Positions 1 to 10,979 of a stretch of DNA of 64,000 nucleotides are shown here, in pieces. The notes beneath the pieces are model-generated. The model was not told where the DNA came from, searched no databases, and worked only from the letters and a program-made list of their open reading frames with translations. Each line of letters opens with the position of its first letter. Positions within the stretch are counted from its first letter, which is position 1. The stretch is from Histomonas meleagridis (lineage: Eukaryota; Parabasalia; Tritrichomonadida; Dientamoebidae), in contig WSYJ01000086.1 of NCBI GenBank assembly GCA_020186115.1, positions 372,001-436,000 on the forward strand. Reading direction: 5' to 3'. The position numbers and the translations under genes were made by a program.

Positions 1-330
1 GATTGGTTTATATCGAATATTTACCCGGTAAAAGCCAAATTTCAACAATATGTCATTTTGATAACGTCGACATTCAATGAAGTTTTTGTGAAAATTATTT
101 AATTGACGCTAAAATCATTTTTTTGGAATGTTGACAATGATAGTTGATCATTTCAGTCAGCAAACAATTGTTACACATTCATTACGTGGAGATAATGAAT
201 ATACCAACATTTTAGTTCAAGATGAAAATTTTTGATTATCGAATATATTCAGAACAAATTTCAATGAATTGAATATTCATTACTTTTTTCTAGTATTATA
301 TCATCAATATTATTTGGATATATATCTCCA
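1..330. other. AT-rich left edge, no gene seen
   Basis: No reading frame with recognisable protein features was found on either strand. The stretch lies downstream of the minus-strand MULE relic and may contain its 3' flank. Confidence 0.4.
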
Positions 331-1950
331 TTAAAAAATATAAATTACTTCATCATTTATTCCTAATACTCCTCCTCTTCTTACGTCACATGTTTGTGAA
401 TTATGACCCCGTGAGTCACAAACTATACATTTATTTTTATTTTTTGGACGGAATAATTGTTTTTTGTCCGAATGTAATAATTATAAATCGAACAGTTTTC
501 TGCTCTGTGTTCTTCACTTTTACATATTCTGCATGATGGGAAATCCTCACTTATAACTTCTGGTTCGTTTTGACTTCTCTTTTTATCCCTTTCTTCCGTG
601 GGACCGCCATTTCAGGTTCATTCGATGCGTTTACTGGTAATGTTGTCATTCTATTTTTATATCAAAATTACTTAACTTCGAAAGTGATTCAGGATCAATA
701 GTCATAGAAGGTAATGTCCCGAAAGTTATCCAATGTGGATGAATTAAATTTGTATGTGGAATATTTAATTTTAATGTGAATATAACACAAATAATGTGTG
801 GACATGGGTTTCCATACACAATGTTTTGACCACATGTACAATTAATATGTGATTCATTAATTTCCACAACATTTTTCATTTATTCTTGTTCTTTATGAGC
901 AACGAAATAATTATTTTCATTATTACCAACGATGATGTAATTTTTTGATTTTGAAATATGTGTAAATATCTCAATAACACATATCTTAAAAGCATTATGG
1001 GTAATATCTAAGAAAGGGAAAGTAATTGGACATAATAATTCTGAATCAAAAATTTGAGCATTTCTATATGATCTTTTCAGAGAACGGTTGTAATTTCTAC
1101 GAAATTCCGCCAAAAACATTTTTTTTATTTTTGTATCAGACTTGATTATTCGATTTATAAATTCAGCAACTGAAGAAGTATTGTAGACAAGTGTGCATTT
1201 TTGGATGAAAGCTTCACAAAAATAATTTTTATCATTATGAATTTTTCTTATATAATTTACCAATTGCGCATCTTTTAATTGAAACAAAAATGAAAAGCAA
1301 TTGTCAATATTTATTTTGTTAGTTGAATAACAAATTTTAGTAATCAAATTCTTTGCTTCAAGTTTTTCGAACTTGTTAATATCGCTTTCTTTAAGATGTC
1401 GATCGAAATTTTTTTTATGAATAGCGCAAAAAACATGATATGGAGAATGATTCATATCTGCTATTGGACTTCTATAAAATTGATCTTCATCAGTAATTAT
1501 TACAACGTTTTCTTCTGCAATATCGGGAGTAAAAATCTGAGATAGAAGTAATGAAATTGTTTCATCAGTTTCAAATGCTAAGAAGCAAAAGCCACCTGAA
1601 AGAATGTGTCTATTATAATCAATTACATATACAGGTATTACAATCCATCCATTTTTCAATTTAGGGTCTGTACTATCAAAAAAAATTATATTCACAAACT
1701 TTAATAAGTTTAATTAATTCTTTCTCAGTCTGAGTCCAAATTGCACATATTAATAGCATTTTTTGTTCAGGATGAATATAATCAAATGAAACACATATTC
1801 CATTATTATCAACCATATATTTACACAGGCTTTCATATTCATCATCAATGGATGAAAATCTTACTTTATATATTATTCCAGCTATAATATTTGAAGGTAT
1901 TTTTAGTCCTCTAAGTAATATTACTAAACATTCGTTAATCTTATATTGTT
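331..1950 (-). pseudogene. Mutator-like (MULE) transposase relic with SWIM and zinc-knuckle tail
   Basis: Read on the minus strand, 1690-880 encodes the core of a MULE transposase: an Asp-containing segment (FFDSTDP), a later IITDEDQ segment and a downstream CAIHKKN block, in the usual family order. An in-frame TAA at about 880 separates it from a SWIM zinc finger (CTC...CPH) near 840-780. Further downstream are two CCHC knuckles of the form CX2CX4HX4C, near 532-490 and 427-388, in shifted frames. Upstream of 1695 the protein continues in another frame back to about 1950, the shift falling at an eight-T run. The N-terminal part is missing. MULE transposases cut and paste DNA, but this copy cannot make an intact enzyme. 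The family call is firm; the exact ends are approximate. Confidence 0.75.
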
Positions 1951-2150
1951 GCTCTAATATTGTTAATCTTATATTTTTATTCTTATATTTTTATTCATAT
2001 ATTGTGTTATTCTTATATTGTTAATCTTATATTGTTATTCTTATATTGTTAATCAGATTGTGTTATTTATATATTGTTAGTCTTATATTGATGATAATCT
2101 TATATTGTATTAATCATATATTGTTAATCTTTTGTTTAAGATTATATGTT
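1930..2150. repeat. Degenerate AT minisatellite, about 13-16 bp period
   Basis: The motif TCTTATATTGTTAA and close variants recurs more than ten times with small length changes. It directly abuts the broken 5' side of the MULE relic and may have replaced its N-terminal coding region. No coding sense was seen. Confidence 0.7.
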
Positions 2151-2948
2151 ATTATTAATCTTGTTACTCACATTATTTTTACACACTCTATTAATATTAT
2201 ATTATGATGAATATTATGCTTTTTATTGAATGTCCATCATAAGAGTGCATGTTCATTATTATGCATTCTACCGAACATTTTTGATTGAATTATTTCTTTG
2301 GTATTACCTATCGTTTTTTACAACGATAAATTACTATTCACCGATTAAAAAACAAACAAAAAGTATCGGGAAAACCGATTGATGGAATTATTTTCAAATA
2401 TTAACGGTTATATGAACGATGGTACTGTTATCAGTTCATTATAATGGTTGATGTTCGATTCTACAATATGTATAAAATTAGTGTGACAAAAAAATTTACC
2501 CCAATCAATTATTACTGATTTTTTATATATTTAATATAATCATTTTAACTAATTTATATGAATATAAAAATAATTTGTTATTTATTTAGTCATATAACAT
2601 GGTAATTTGAGTTAATACTATATTATTGTGTCGTAAAAAACCATGTCTATACAGAGTTTTCTTGAAATTTATTGAATATGAGAACAATTAAGTTCTATTT
2701 CAGAATGCAATGAATGTAGATCTATGTAAACCAATCAAAACGTTCTATCGGTCTACTGTGCTGTCAAAAGATACTTTTTTTTTTTTGAGAACTGATACAT
2801 AAACATCTTAAAATAAAAAAGTGATGTACAAAGATTTTAATTGTGTGATTTATTTTTAGTTCAAAACTTTTCTATCGTCGGTTACTTTTCACAGTTCTCT
2901 GAGCTGCGGTTATGGCATTCAAAAAAAATTGGTTGCCATAATTTAAAG
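2151..2948. other. AT-rich intergenic region
   Basis: No gene was seen. The segment ends at the 5' side of the BspA gene starting at 2949. A T10 run near 2770-2780 and several short poly-A tracts are the only notable features. Confidence 0.4.
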
Positions 2949-3743
2949 ATGATTTTTTCATTGTTTGCGTTTAGTGTACAATACTATCATACTAGCAAAA
3001 TTTATAACAGAGGAATCATTGATGATAGTTCAATTTCTGAGGATGATCAAGCTAGTATAGAACTTCTCACCATTGGCAGAGGTAACTACGAAATTGCGAA
3101 TGAAGCTTTTAGCAATTGGGCAAAATTGACAGAAGTTACAATTGAGGATTCTATTGGGATAATTCATGACAATGCTTTTAAAGGATGTAATAATTTAAAA
3201 GCTGTTTCACTTGGAAATAACATCAGTTACATTGGGTCAGGGGCGTTTAGCGCATGCCCAAATTTGGTCTGCGTTCATTTCTTTGGTGAATCTGAACCAA
3301 CAATTGGACAAAATGCTTTTTCTGGCGCATCCTCAAGTTTACTCATTACTGTTCCAACTTATTATGATGGCCAAAATTTTGGTGGTTTTAGTACTATAAA
3401 AGGATTTCAAATTTGCAACATTATTGACCAACCAAGCAATCCGAGTACAATACCATACATTGTTGGAATTGTTATACTCGGAGTTCTTGTTTTTGTGCTA
3501 TTTTGTTGGTGCTTCGTAAAGTATCATCAAGTTAATTTATTAACTCAAGAATTAGAAAAAAAGACATCACATCACTCAAAGCATTCACAACAACATCAAC
3601 AGGCCATGCCGGCACCTTCTCCTATGCCTGCGCCAATGCCTGTACAAGATCAATTACCAGGGCCAGAAATGCAAAAAATGTCTTTTGCTCAGCCATACAA
3701 TACGAATAACGATGATTTTGATAACCCTTATATGCAACCATAA
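2949..3743 (+). CDS. BspA-type LRR surface protein with one membrane anchor
   Basis: The protein has 264 residues from the ATG at 2949. The frame is open further upstream, but only from a TTG, so the ATG is preferred. It begins with a hydrophobic segment (MIFSLFAFSV) that may act as a signal peptide. LRR_5 (BspA) repeats follow, with the recurring pattern IxDNAFKGCxNLKxVxLGxNIxxIGxxAF. After these comes a single transmembrane helix (IVGIVILGVLVFVLFCWCFV, about residues 170-190) and a cytoplasmic tail rich in His, Gln, Pro and Met. In trichomonads this family is surface-exposed and linked to adhesion to host cells or bacteria. The repeat block is short, with about four repeats. The gene looks intact. 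The family call is firm; the specific ligand is unknown. Confidence 0.85.
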   Translation: MIFSLFAFSVQYYHTSKIYNRGIIDDSSISEDDQASIELLTIGRGNYEIANEAFSNWAKLTEVTIEDSIGIIHDNAFKGCNNLKAVSLGNNISYIGSGAFSACPNLVCVHFFGESEPTIGQNAFSGASSSLLITVPTYYDGQNFGGFSTIKGFQICNIIDQPSNPSTIPYIVGIVILGVLVFVLFCWCFVKYHQVNLLTQELEKKTSHHSKHSQQHQQAMPAPSPMPAPMPVQDQLPGPEMQKMSFAQPYNTNNDDFDNPYMQP

Positions 3744-3855
3744 GAGAGTAAACTAAATGTGCGTTCTTTTTTCATGTTTTCTTGAGCTGATTGTCGCATC
3801 AAAAACTTATCGTTCAAAATTGAATGATTTATAATGCATCAAAACTAATTAAATA

Positions 3856-4047
3856 ATGTGTGATAAAAGCCCAAACATCATAAAAGAATGGTATCCGATA
3901 GAAATTAATCCAGAGCCAGTTGTTATTCCTTTTACAAATTGTGCTGGTATTATTACAAATGATAAAGAATCAGTTTTATTCAGAACACTTCGACTTCAAA
4001 AAGAAAACAAAAAAGAACAAAACCCAAATACATCAAACAAAGAATAA
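3856..4047 (+). CDS. Small hypothetical protein, 63 residues
   Basis: This is an ATG-initiated reading frame in the gap between the BspA gene and the convergent membrane protein gene. The product is hydrophilic, has a central proline-rich stretch (EINPEPVVIPF) and ends in a Lys/Asn/Glu-rich tail. There is no signal peptide or membrane segment and no recognised family. Its independent position between two 3' ends makes a real short gene plausible, but chance is not excluded. Confidence 0.35.
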   Translation: MCDKSPNIIKEWYPIEINPEPVVIPFTNCAGIITNDKESVLFRTLRLQKENKKEQNPNTSNKE

Positions 4048-4076
4048 AAACATCTTTTTTAATGATTAATTAAGCC

Positions 4077-6380
4077 TTAAAAAACATTATCGTCGAGCAT
4101 TGTTTCCTTCATATCTTCATTTACACTATCATCGTTATTAGTCTTCTTCTTACAATATAAATAAACACCCAAAATCACACCAGATACAACTAAAACAACA
4201 ATAAGTCCAACGCAAATATATACCGCAATTTTTGACCAATTTGTTCCACTATTTTCAGATTCATCAGAAGTCGTAAAAGGTGTTATTCCAGTTGTAATTA
4301 CACTTGAAGCCGAAGTTTTTTCTTCTGTGTAAGAAGTCGTTTCTTCAGTATAAGTCATAGTTTCTTCTGTTATTATCGAAATTGCTGTTTCTTCTTCTGA
4401 TGATGATGTCGTTGATGAAATATAAGGGTCATAATAATAAGCATCAAATCCTAAGCATGTTAATAATTCTGATTTAATACAATGACCAACAAAAACAACA
4501 TTTTGATCATCATTAAAAGGTGAATCACCAATATCAAACAAAGGTTCATATGTTTCACAACTTAAATTTCTTGCGCAAAATACATTTTTTGTTATATTTT
4601 CTTTAAATTCTTCTTTTTCGCCATTATGAATTAATTTTATCATTGACGGATTATTAACATTTGTTATATTATTATCTATTTCAATAATTGGTACAATATC
4701 TGTAGTATATTCCAAATTTATTTCAATGTTATTACCAAATAATATATTTCCTAGTTCATTACTATGTATTTTACTTAATTTATTAAGTGTAATATTACAT
4801 TCGATTTCTAATTCATTATTAAATGTTAATATATAATTCTCTAATTCAAGTTTTCTTAATGTTACTTTATTACCGTTCAAAAATATATTTGAAAAATCAT
4901 TAAAATTATTAATTTTAACTTCATTAGTTATATCTTTCATAGTATATAATAATTCACTTTTAGTAAAACTTAAAATACTATTTTCAGGTAATTCATTTAA
5001 TTCAAGTATTGACTCATTATATAATCCGTAACTAAACTCATGATTATAATTTCGTGGTGATCCATATAATATAATTTCATTTGCTTTAACATTAAAATTA
5101 AATCCTTTTGACCTTAAACGTTCAATTGTAGAAATTGAAGTTGAAAATGTTTTATCGACATAAACATTACAATCATTTACAGATGTTAAATCAGATGTTT
5201 CAGATAAAACTAATTCATGAAGATAAAGAGCATTACAATTAATTGTATTTTGTTGACTTGAATTAATTACAAGAATTGATAAACCAATTGTAGTTACATT
5301 TGATGTTAACGAAACACTACCTCCTTCATTAACATAAACTCCTGTTGATGTATTAGTGATAACACCATTAATTTGTAGTTCTGATGTAGTTTTAGCTATA
5401 AATATTGGGGATTCATTATAAGCATAACTCCAATCACCAGTATCAAGAAAGTTAACAGTCGATGATTTAGTAAATTCACATACAACTTGTGGATATCGAT
5501 GTGATTCATTAAGAAGACCTAAGTTAATGACTGAAGAACTTAATGAATTCTGCATGAAATAGACAACGTTTGATGGATACCTCCCAGTGAACGTTATGCT
5601 TTGTTTGCCATCGATTGTGACTTCACTGCTGCCGAATGTAACGTTCTGCATCTGGGCTGTTAACACGAGTGAAGCTGTCGAATTTGGTTTGAGGTCTATT
5701 GTAATTGGTATGTCTAAAGATGATACATCTTCAATGTCAATGAGTAATGGAGTAACTGATGATGGAATTTTCGTTAATGTAGTGATGTCACAACAAAGAG
5801 TACCTATTGTAAGGCTTTCGTTATTTGGCGTAACAATTGAAGAAGAAATAAGTTGTAATGAGCCAACATAATAATTTGGATAATCGACATAGAGATCGAC
5901 GTTATTAAGGATAACTGTTGAATCATGAGAAAGATAAGTGGACAAACCAACAAACGCCTTTTCATTAGTTGATTCTATTGTTACAGGCCGAGAGCAGCCT
6001 GCGAGATAAAATACTGGAGATGTGAAATTTGATGATAGGCGTACAGTTGTCTCTTTGTTAAATTCAATCAATAGAATTGGTACAGTAGGCGAATTATTTC
6101 CTTTTGTTTCAATTGTAATTTCACTATCTCCTTGTTCTAATTGGCGCAAATAGAGAAAATCTTTGCACCCATACGTAATGCTTCCTCTCTCAGCAGAGAG
6201 TTTGATCTCAATCTGATTATCAGAGATTATGATATGGTTCGATCCTGGGATGAGTGATATAATTGAAAAGTCATCATTCGAAACTGCTGAATTTGCAGAA
6301 ATATCAAACTTTAGTTGCGGGGGAGGTGGAAAATGAATTTCTTTGATCGATAGAGAAGCAAGAAGAGGAAAGAAAATCAT
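4077..6380 (-). CDS. Large type I membrane surface protein
   Basis: This 767-residue protein starts with a short hydrophobic leader (MIFFPLLASLS). It has a long ectodomain rich in Ser, Thr, Asn and Ile with many short beta-strand-like stretches and NxS/T sites. A Glu/Thr/Ser stalk follows (repeats like TEETTSYTEE, about residues 670-710), then one transmembrane helix (VYICVGLIVVLVVSGVILG) and a charged tail (KKKTNNDDS). No LRR or other named domain was recognised. The architecture is that of trichomonad single-pass surface proteins. The ectodomain may be a beta-helix or beta-solenoid, which is an inference from its composition. The gene is intact and convergent with the small gene at 3856-4047. 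Confidence 0.7.
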   Translation of the reverse strand: MIFFPLLASLSIKEIHFPPPPQLKFDISANSAVSNDDFSIISLIPGSNHIIISDNQIEIKLSAERGSITYGCKDFLYLRQLEQGDSEITIETKGNNSPTVPILLIEFNKETTVRLSSNFTSPVFYLAGCSRPVTIESTNEKAFVGLSTYLSHDSTVILNNVDLYVDYPNYYVGSLQLISSSIVTPNNESLTIGTLCCDITTLTKIPSSVTPLLIDIEDVSSLDIPITIDLKPNSTASLVLTAQMQNVTFGSSEVTIDGKQSITFTGRYPSNVVYFMQNSLSSSVINLGLLNESHRYPQVVCEFTKSSTVNFLDTGDWSYAYNESPIFIAKTTSELQINGVITNTSTGVYVNEGGSVSLTSNVTTIGLSILVINSSQQNTINCNALYLHELVLSETSDLTSVNDCNVYVDKTFSTSISTIERLRSKGFNFNVKANEIILYGSPRNYNHEFSYGLYNESILELNELPENSILSFTKSELLYTMKDITNEVKINNFNDFSNIFLNGNKVTLRKLELENYILTFNNELEIECNITLNKLSKIHSNELGNILFGNNIEINLEYTTDIVPIIEIDNNITNVNNPSMIKLIHNGEKEEFKENITKNVFCARNLSCETYEPLFDIGDSPFNDDQNVVFVGHCIKSELLTCLGFDAYYYDPYISSTTSSSEEETAISIITEETMTYTEETTSYTEEKTSASSVITTGITPFTTSDESENSGTNWSKIAVYICVGLIVVLVVSGVILGVYLYCKKKTNNDDSVNEDMKETMLDDNVF

Positions 6381-6577
6381 TTGACGATACGAGAAAACGG
6401 TTAAATAACTGAAAAGAATATGCCGATGATTTATGGGCTCTCAGAAAAGGCACTTTTTGTAAAGTTCGGGTGCCCGCAGACGATAGAAAATTCAAAAGAC
6501 ATTTCAATGTTTTTATCTGAAATATCCGCTATCGTAGTATTGAAATGATTGAATTTAAATGTTTTAATTCATTATAT

Positions 6578-7474
6578 TTAATCCTCAGTGAATGATTCAA
6601 TGATAGCAATGAGTAACATCCAAACTACACCAAATGTAAACATTCCGAAATGCCACAACTTCTCTGACACTTTCCACTCGTGTTTATGCTCGAACATTTC
6701 AGACCATTCATGGCAGCCGACGAACAAAAATGTTCCAGCTGAAAACGCTTCGATAATTCCGAGCGCGAGTGAGCTACTGATTTCTCCGAGGTAAATTGCA
6801 ACTATAATTCCGATTGGCGACAAGACGGCGTAAATCATTATCATTATCCAAAACAAAACCTTTGTTGGTCTTCCGCGTACGATGATCAATGAAAGTGCGA
6901 ATGCTTCAACAGGCTTATGGCCGACGATAGCGCAGAAGATAGCGATGGTGTGTGAAAGCTTAGGTAAAATTCCGAGTGCAATACCTTCGATGACTGAATG
7001 GATATCCATAATGACGTACAACGAGATCGTGGCAGCTGTCATGAACTTATTAGTAGTACCGAACTCGATCATTTTCACTTTGTGTTGCGGTGGCTGATCG
7101 ATTGGCTGATCATTTATTGAAATAAGAGCTGAGCTTGCGATGGCATCGTACTGGTTGTTGTCGTCATGCTGATGCTCGCCAAATGCATCTGCGTCGTGCT
7201 CAGAATATGAGAATAATTCGACGAGTGTGAGAATTACGAAAAATGCTAATGCAAGTGCCGGGCCAAGTGGATACGAAAGGTTCGGTACCTTCTCGAGCTC
7301 TTCAGTTGACTCTGCCAAAAGATGTGCTAAACCAGCTCCAAGAAATATTCCGCCTGCTAATGACTCCAATCGAGACGTCCATCTGATGGTTGTGATAAAT
7401 AATGGGCCAATGTTCCCAAGAATGGTTGTAACCAAAATAATTGCGGCAAATATGAATTTAAGGTGCTCGAGCTT
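6578..7474 (-). CDS. ZIP family metal transporter (SLC39-like)
   Basis: The product is a multi-pass membrane protein of 298 residues from the ATG at 7474. An upstream GTG extension was rejected because the ZIP N-terminal helix begins right at this ATG. N-terminal helices contain the family-type GIFLGAGLAHLL. A variable His/Asp-rich cytosolic loop (SEHDADAFGEHQHDDN, about residues 90-110) follows, and then the signature helix with HSVIEGIALGI, whose His and Glu line the metal site. A further helix with VGHKPVEAFAL supplies the second metal-site residues. ZIP proteins move zinc, iron or manganese into the cytosol. The substrate cannot be set from sequence. The gene is intact. Confidence 0.9.
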   Translation of the reverse strand, partial: KLEHLKFIFAAIILVTTILGNIGPLFITTIRWTSRLESLAGGIFLGAGLAHLLAESTEELEKVPNLSYPLGPALALAFFVILTLVELFSYSEHDADAFGEHQHDDNNQYDAIASSALISINDQPIDQPPQHKVKMIEFGTTNKFMTAATISLYVIMDIHSVIEGIALGILPKLSHTIAIFCAIVGHKPVEAFALSLIIVRGRPTKVLFWIMIMIYAVLSPIGIIVAIYLGEISSSLALGIIEAFSAGTFLFVGCHEWSEMFEHKHEWKVSEKLWHFGMFTFGVVWMLLIAIIESFTED

Positions 7475-8095
7475 CATGTACAATATGAAGAAAACGGTTT
7501 CCGAAACAACAGCCACACAAACGATGCATTCAATTCGCTCAATTTTTGACTGCGTTCAAATTTTTGTCAAATGTCTCCGAATGCAATTTCCCAATTTATA
7601 GACAATTTTCCATTGTAACTTAGAATTGTAATGTGATTTACTGTGTGTAGTTGTTATTTTATTGAGTTTGCATGAAATTATTACTCAGTTTTTTATTTAG
7701 TAATTGTTGAATTCCTAATTCAGTTTTGTGTTTATTTTGTAATGAGACTTTGGTTATCGATTTATTCGATAGTTTATTGTTTTAAATTGTAGAATTTGTG
7801 GAATGGGAAAAGAAATTTGAATTTCATTTTCATTGGATATAAACCATTCATTTTTACATGTTGACAAGCGGCAAACACAAGTTTATGGATATAAATCAAA
7901 TTACACATTAAATATTTGAATGAAAGAAACAAAAACAAAATCAGTAATCATAAGTACATTTAACAACATAAATTTTTACTTTTGTTTTTATGAGAGAAAA
8001 ATTTTTTTATAGAAAAAAATGAATAGTCAAAAAACTGCAAACAAATTTGTTTCAAAAAAGAAATTAAATTCGAAAGTGTTTTATTTACTTCTATT
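7475..8095. other. Intergenic, ZIP 5' side to kinase 3' end
   Basis: This region holds the promoter of the minus-strand ZIP gene and the 3' flank of the kinase gene. It is AT-rich with no further gene or clear motif. Confidence 0.4.
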
Positions 8096-9415
8096 CTATT
8101 CTATAATCGATGAGTCTTGTTCATCATAAGTAAAGTTAAGAAACGACTCCTGTGCGCCGGGTGAAATTGACGTTGTATCGTCAGCCGATATTCCAGTGCA
8201 TTCACTAGTGAACTTGCAATCAAAGTTCGAAGTGTCAAAAGAGTCGACGATAGATGGGACCCATTGGGGCCTCGTTTTCTTTTCGAGGACATTTTCCCAA
8301 TTCAATCCCTTAAAGAACGGGTGCTGTTTTATTTCCTCAGCGTCAGTCGGACCTGATCCAATTCTTTTTTTGTTGTCTCTATTGAGAAGTTTCTGGATAA
8401 GATCAATAGATGTACTTGACAAATATGATGGAAAGTCAATTGGCGAAAACAAAATCATGTTCATTAGCTCGCTTTGGTTACACGATTCGAACGGTGAATG
8501 ACCGCAAAGCATTTCGTATAAGATAATTCCAAATGCCCACCAATCAACTGATTTCGTATATGGCTTCTGTCGAATAACTTCAGGAGCTAAATACCCTAAG
8601 GTACCACAAAACGTTTTTGTTGAGTTATTTTCATCATTTTCGATGTTTTTTGCAAATCCGAAATCTGTGATTTTCAAATGGCCATCTGCGTCAACGAGTA
8701 TGTTTTCTGGCTTTAGGTCCCTGTATATTATTCCGTGGTTATGTAAATGCTCGATTCCGAGCAAAATTTCTGCAGCATATAATTGCGTTCTTCTTTCTGA
8801 AAACCTTCCTTCGATCCTTAGTCTGTTGAGAAGTTCTCCTCCGGGAACATAGTCGAGGACAATGAACACGTTCGTTTTGGTTTGGAATGTGAAATGCGCA
8901 GATACGAGAAATGGATGTTGATTATTTAAAAGGATTTCGCGTTCGCTCATTATTTGTTGGATGTAATTGTCTTTTGCTATCTTCGACTTGTGCATTGACT
9001 TTAGGGCGTAAAGTTGCCCATTTTCTTCATATCGAACTAATGTGACTTTCCCATATTGACCTTTGCCAATGACACGAATCATAGTAAAATCGTTAAGGGA
9101 TACTTTTTTCCTCTTTTGCTTACTTTGGAAGAGTTGTCCATCAATAACTTTTTTGATTGAATTATACCATATTTTCCAACTGTCTTCATTATCAGCTTTA
9201 AACGTAACGACTTTTTTGTCCGTCTTCAGGGAGAAACTGTACTGAATTTTTGAGCCTTCATTTTGTTGAATTTGGCAATTTTTCAAATCAAAGTTCGATA
9301 TCTCTCGGCCATTTTCTTCAGTATACTCTCGAAGAATGTCTTCATCAAGCTTATAATAAAGCTTCTTCCAAACTTTAAGTATTCCTGTCTGACTCTTAAG
9401 ATATCCGCAAACCAT
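8096..9415 (-). CDS. PH domain-AGC serine/threonine kinase (Akt/PKB-like layout)
   Basis: The protein has 439 residues. A PH domain occupies about 1-95 (GYLKSQTG...VWKKLYYKL, with a Trp near the end at WKIWYNSI). The kinase domain spans about 111-370, with the glycine loop GKGQYG, catalytic Lys in ALKSM, HRD variant YRDLKPEN, DFG in ITDFGFA, activation-loop TFCGTLGYLAPE and PIF-pocket features. A C-terminal AGC tail ends in a hydrophobic motif (SFLNFTYD) whose Thr would be the regulatory phosphosite. This is the layout of Akt, which binds phosphoinositides through the PH domain and is activated by PDK1. Orthology to a named kinase is not claimed, since trichomonads have many such paralogues. 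All catalytic residues are present. Confidence 0.92.
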   Translation of the reverse strand: MVCGYLKSQTGILKVWKKLYYKLDEDILREYTEENGREISNFDLKNCQIQQNEGSKIQYSFSLKTDKKVVTFKADNEDSWKIWYNSIKKVIDGQLFQSKQKRKKVSLNDFTMIRVIGKGQYGKVTLVRYEENGQLYALKSMHKSKIAKDNYIQQIMSEREILLNNQHPFLVSAHFTFQTKTNVFIVLDYVPGGELLNRLRIEGRFSERRTQLYAAEILLGIEHLHNHGIIYRDLKPENILVDADGHLKITDFGFAKNIENDENNSTKTFCGTLGYLAPEVIRQKPYTKSVDWWAFGIILYEMLCGHSPFESCNQSELMNMILFSPIDFPSYLSSTSIDLIQKLLNRDNKKRIGSGPTDAEEIKQHPFFKGLNWENVLEKKTRPQWVPSIVDSFDTSNFDCKFTSECTGISADDTTSISPGAQESFLNFTYDEQDSSIIE

Positions 9416-10040
9416 TGTTTTGATTAATAAACGTTAATGAATTCAATGCTTAAATCGATATTTTGTTTTGAAAAAGTCGTATTCAAATGAATTATTAAAC
9501 GTACTTTTTGATAGCAACCGGTGCTCTACCTGACTTTCTCAAATTCAATTCAAATTCAGGAATGATATGTGATGTGACTTTCATTTATAATTAAAACTGT
9601 TTTTGCGATTAAAAGGAACCAACAAAAATATAAAAGATTATGATTTATGATGTTTCATTTCGCTAAATTTATTGAAATATGTGAATGACATATGTAATTA
9701 AATGAAAATTATTTATAATTGATTAAGCCAAATATTAGGTTTTCATAAATTACTTCAACTTCTTTAACAAAAAGTTTTTTTTTTTTAAATGCTGTATGCA
9801 GATTTAGGGTTTCGGATGGTTTTTAAGCGCATCGTCTTTATATCCAAAAGTAGATAACTTTTTCCCAATGACCATTTCATGAAACAAATCTTAATATTGA
9901 ACTAATAATTTTTCGTTTTCTTTCTTAAATCATTTTTGAACAATATTAGATGAGCCATAACTATAGAAAATAACTCAAAAACATTAAACCAGAAGTTTTT
10001 ATCGTTTTTTATTAATAAAATCCAAAATCACATTTATTTT
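9416..10040. other. Divergent promoter region between kinase and tetraspanin
   Basis: This 625-bp AT-rich spacer holds both upstream regions. A TCACAT just upstream of the tetraspanin ATG fits the trichomonad initiator TCAYWW, with the start codon about 12 nt downstream. On the kinase side no clear match was found. No coding sequence was seen. Confidence 0.35.
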
Positions 10041-10667
10041 ATGGCGAATTACTGTGCAAAATTCTCCAAAATTATCATCATTGTTTCCAATCTTGCCATA
10101 CTTGTTGCTGCAGGCACATGTGCAGTTGTTCTATATAAACAAGTTAATATAAAAGAATGGATTAAGCTCATACAAAAAAATGTTCCATTTATTTTTCTTG
10201 TTGTTGTCGCAGCATTTGCTATTGTAGTTTCAATCATTGGTTTATTTTTATTATGTTGTAATAACAAATGTTGGAAGATTACTTATTTATGTTTAATTTT
10301 ATTGGTAATTATTCTAGAAATAATTGTTTCTGTTTTTGCTTTCTTATATCCTGATAATATTATTAGTCAAATTCAAGAGAATTGGGGAAAACCGAAATTT
10401 GTTGATGCAACTAATAAGTTTGAAAAAGAATTTAAATGTTGCGGGTTCTTGATTAATAATATGACAGTTCCATGTGGATTTATTAATAGGACTCAAAATA
10501 CAGACCCTTGTTATCAAGCACTTAAGGATGCAATTAATGAAAACTTTAAATCTTTACAAATCGCTGTGATAATTTTGGTGGTCTTCGAAATGATTTTACT
10601 CGCGTGCGCTATGACACTCGCTTGCACAGCTGAACCAGGAGAAGGTGGAATCACAACTTTTAACTAA
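10041..10667 (+). CDS. Tetraspanin
   Basis: The protein has 208 residues with four predicted transmembrane helices: about 9-31, 46-71, 79-101 and 174-199. The large extracellular loop carries the diagnostic CCG (FKCCGFLI, about residues 131-137) and further cysteines (PCGF, DPCY) for disulphides. Juxtamembrane cysteines fit palmitoylation. Tetraspanins organise membrane microdomains, and trichomonad members are found on the surface and in exosome-like vesicles involved in parasite-host and parasite-parasite contact. The gene is intact. The subfamily is not resolved. Confidence 0.92.
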   Translation: MANYCAKFSKIIIIVSNLAILVAAGTCAVVLYKQVNIKEWIKLIQKNVPFIFLVVVAAFAIVVSIIGLFLLCCNNKCWKITYLCLILLVIILEIIVSVFAFLYPDNIISQIQENWGKPKFVDATNKFEKEFKCCGFLINNMTVPCGFINRTQNTDPCYQALKDAINENFKSLQIAVIILVVFEMILLACAMTLACTAEPGEGGITTFN

Positions 10668-10979
10668 AAAATTAAATCCTAAGAAAGTTTTAACTATAAA
10701 AAATTTTGGTTTAAAGACTTCGCACATTTTTTCATTTTACATATAAAAACATTTTATTTAATTAACAAACTTCACTAATTCAAGGACCTATTTAATCAAG
10801 CATAAGTAACCATTTTAAGAAGTACATATAAATCTTATTTTAGATGTCTTGTATGTTGAATTGTTTTTAAAAAATGATTGCCACTTTTGAATATATTCTA
10901 TCGTTTAATTATAAAAGTGCTTTTGGCATACGTTAATTCAATTGATTAATCACTTTTAAAAAAACATAAGAATTCAGGT
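10668..10979. other. AT-rich intergenic region
   Basis: This spacer lies between the tetraspanin and the ankyrin gene. Nothing was recognised beyond AT-rich spacer and probable 5' region of the ankyrin gene. Confidence 0.35.

Noticed and set aside
6578-7516. Longer ZIP protein starting with GTG at 7516
   Set aside because: The family N-terminal helix begins at the ATG at 7474 and eukaryotic GTG starts are rare.
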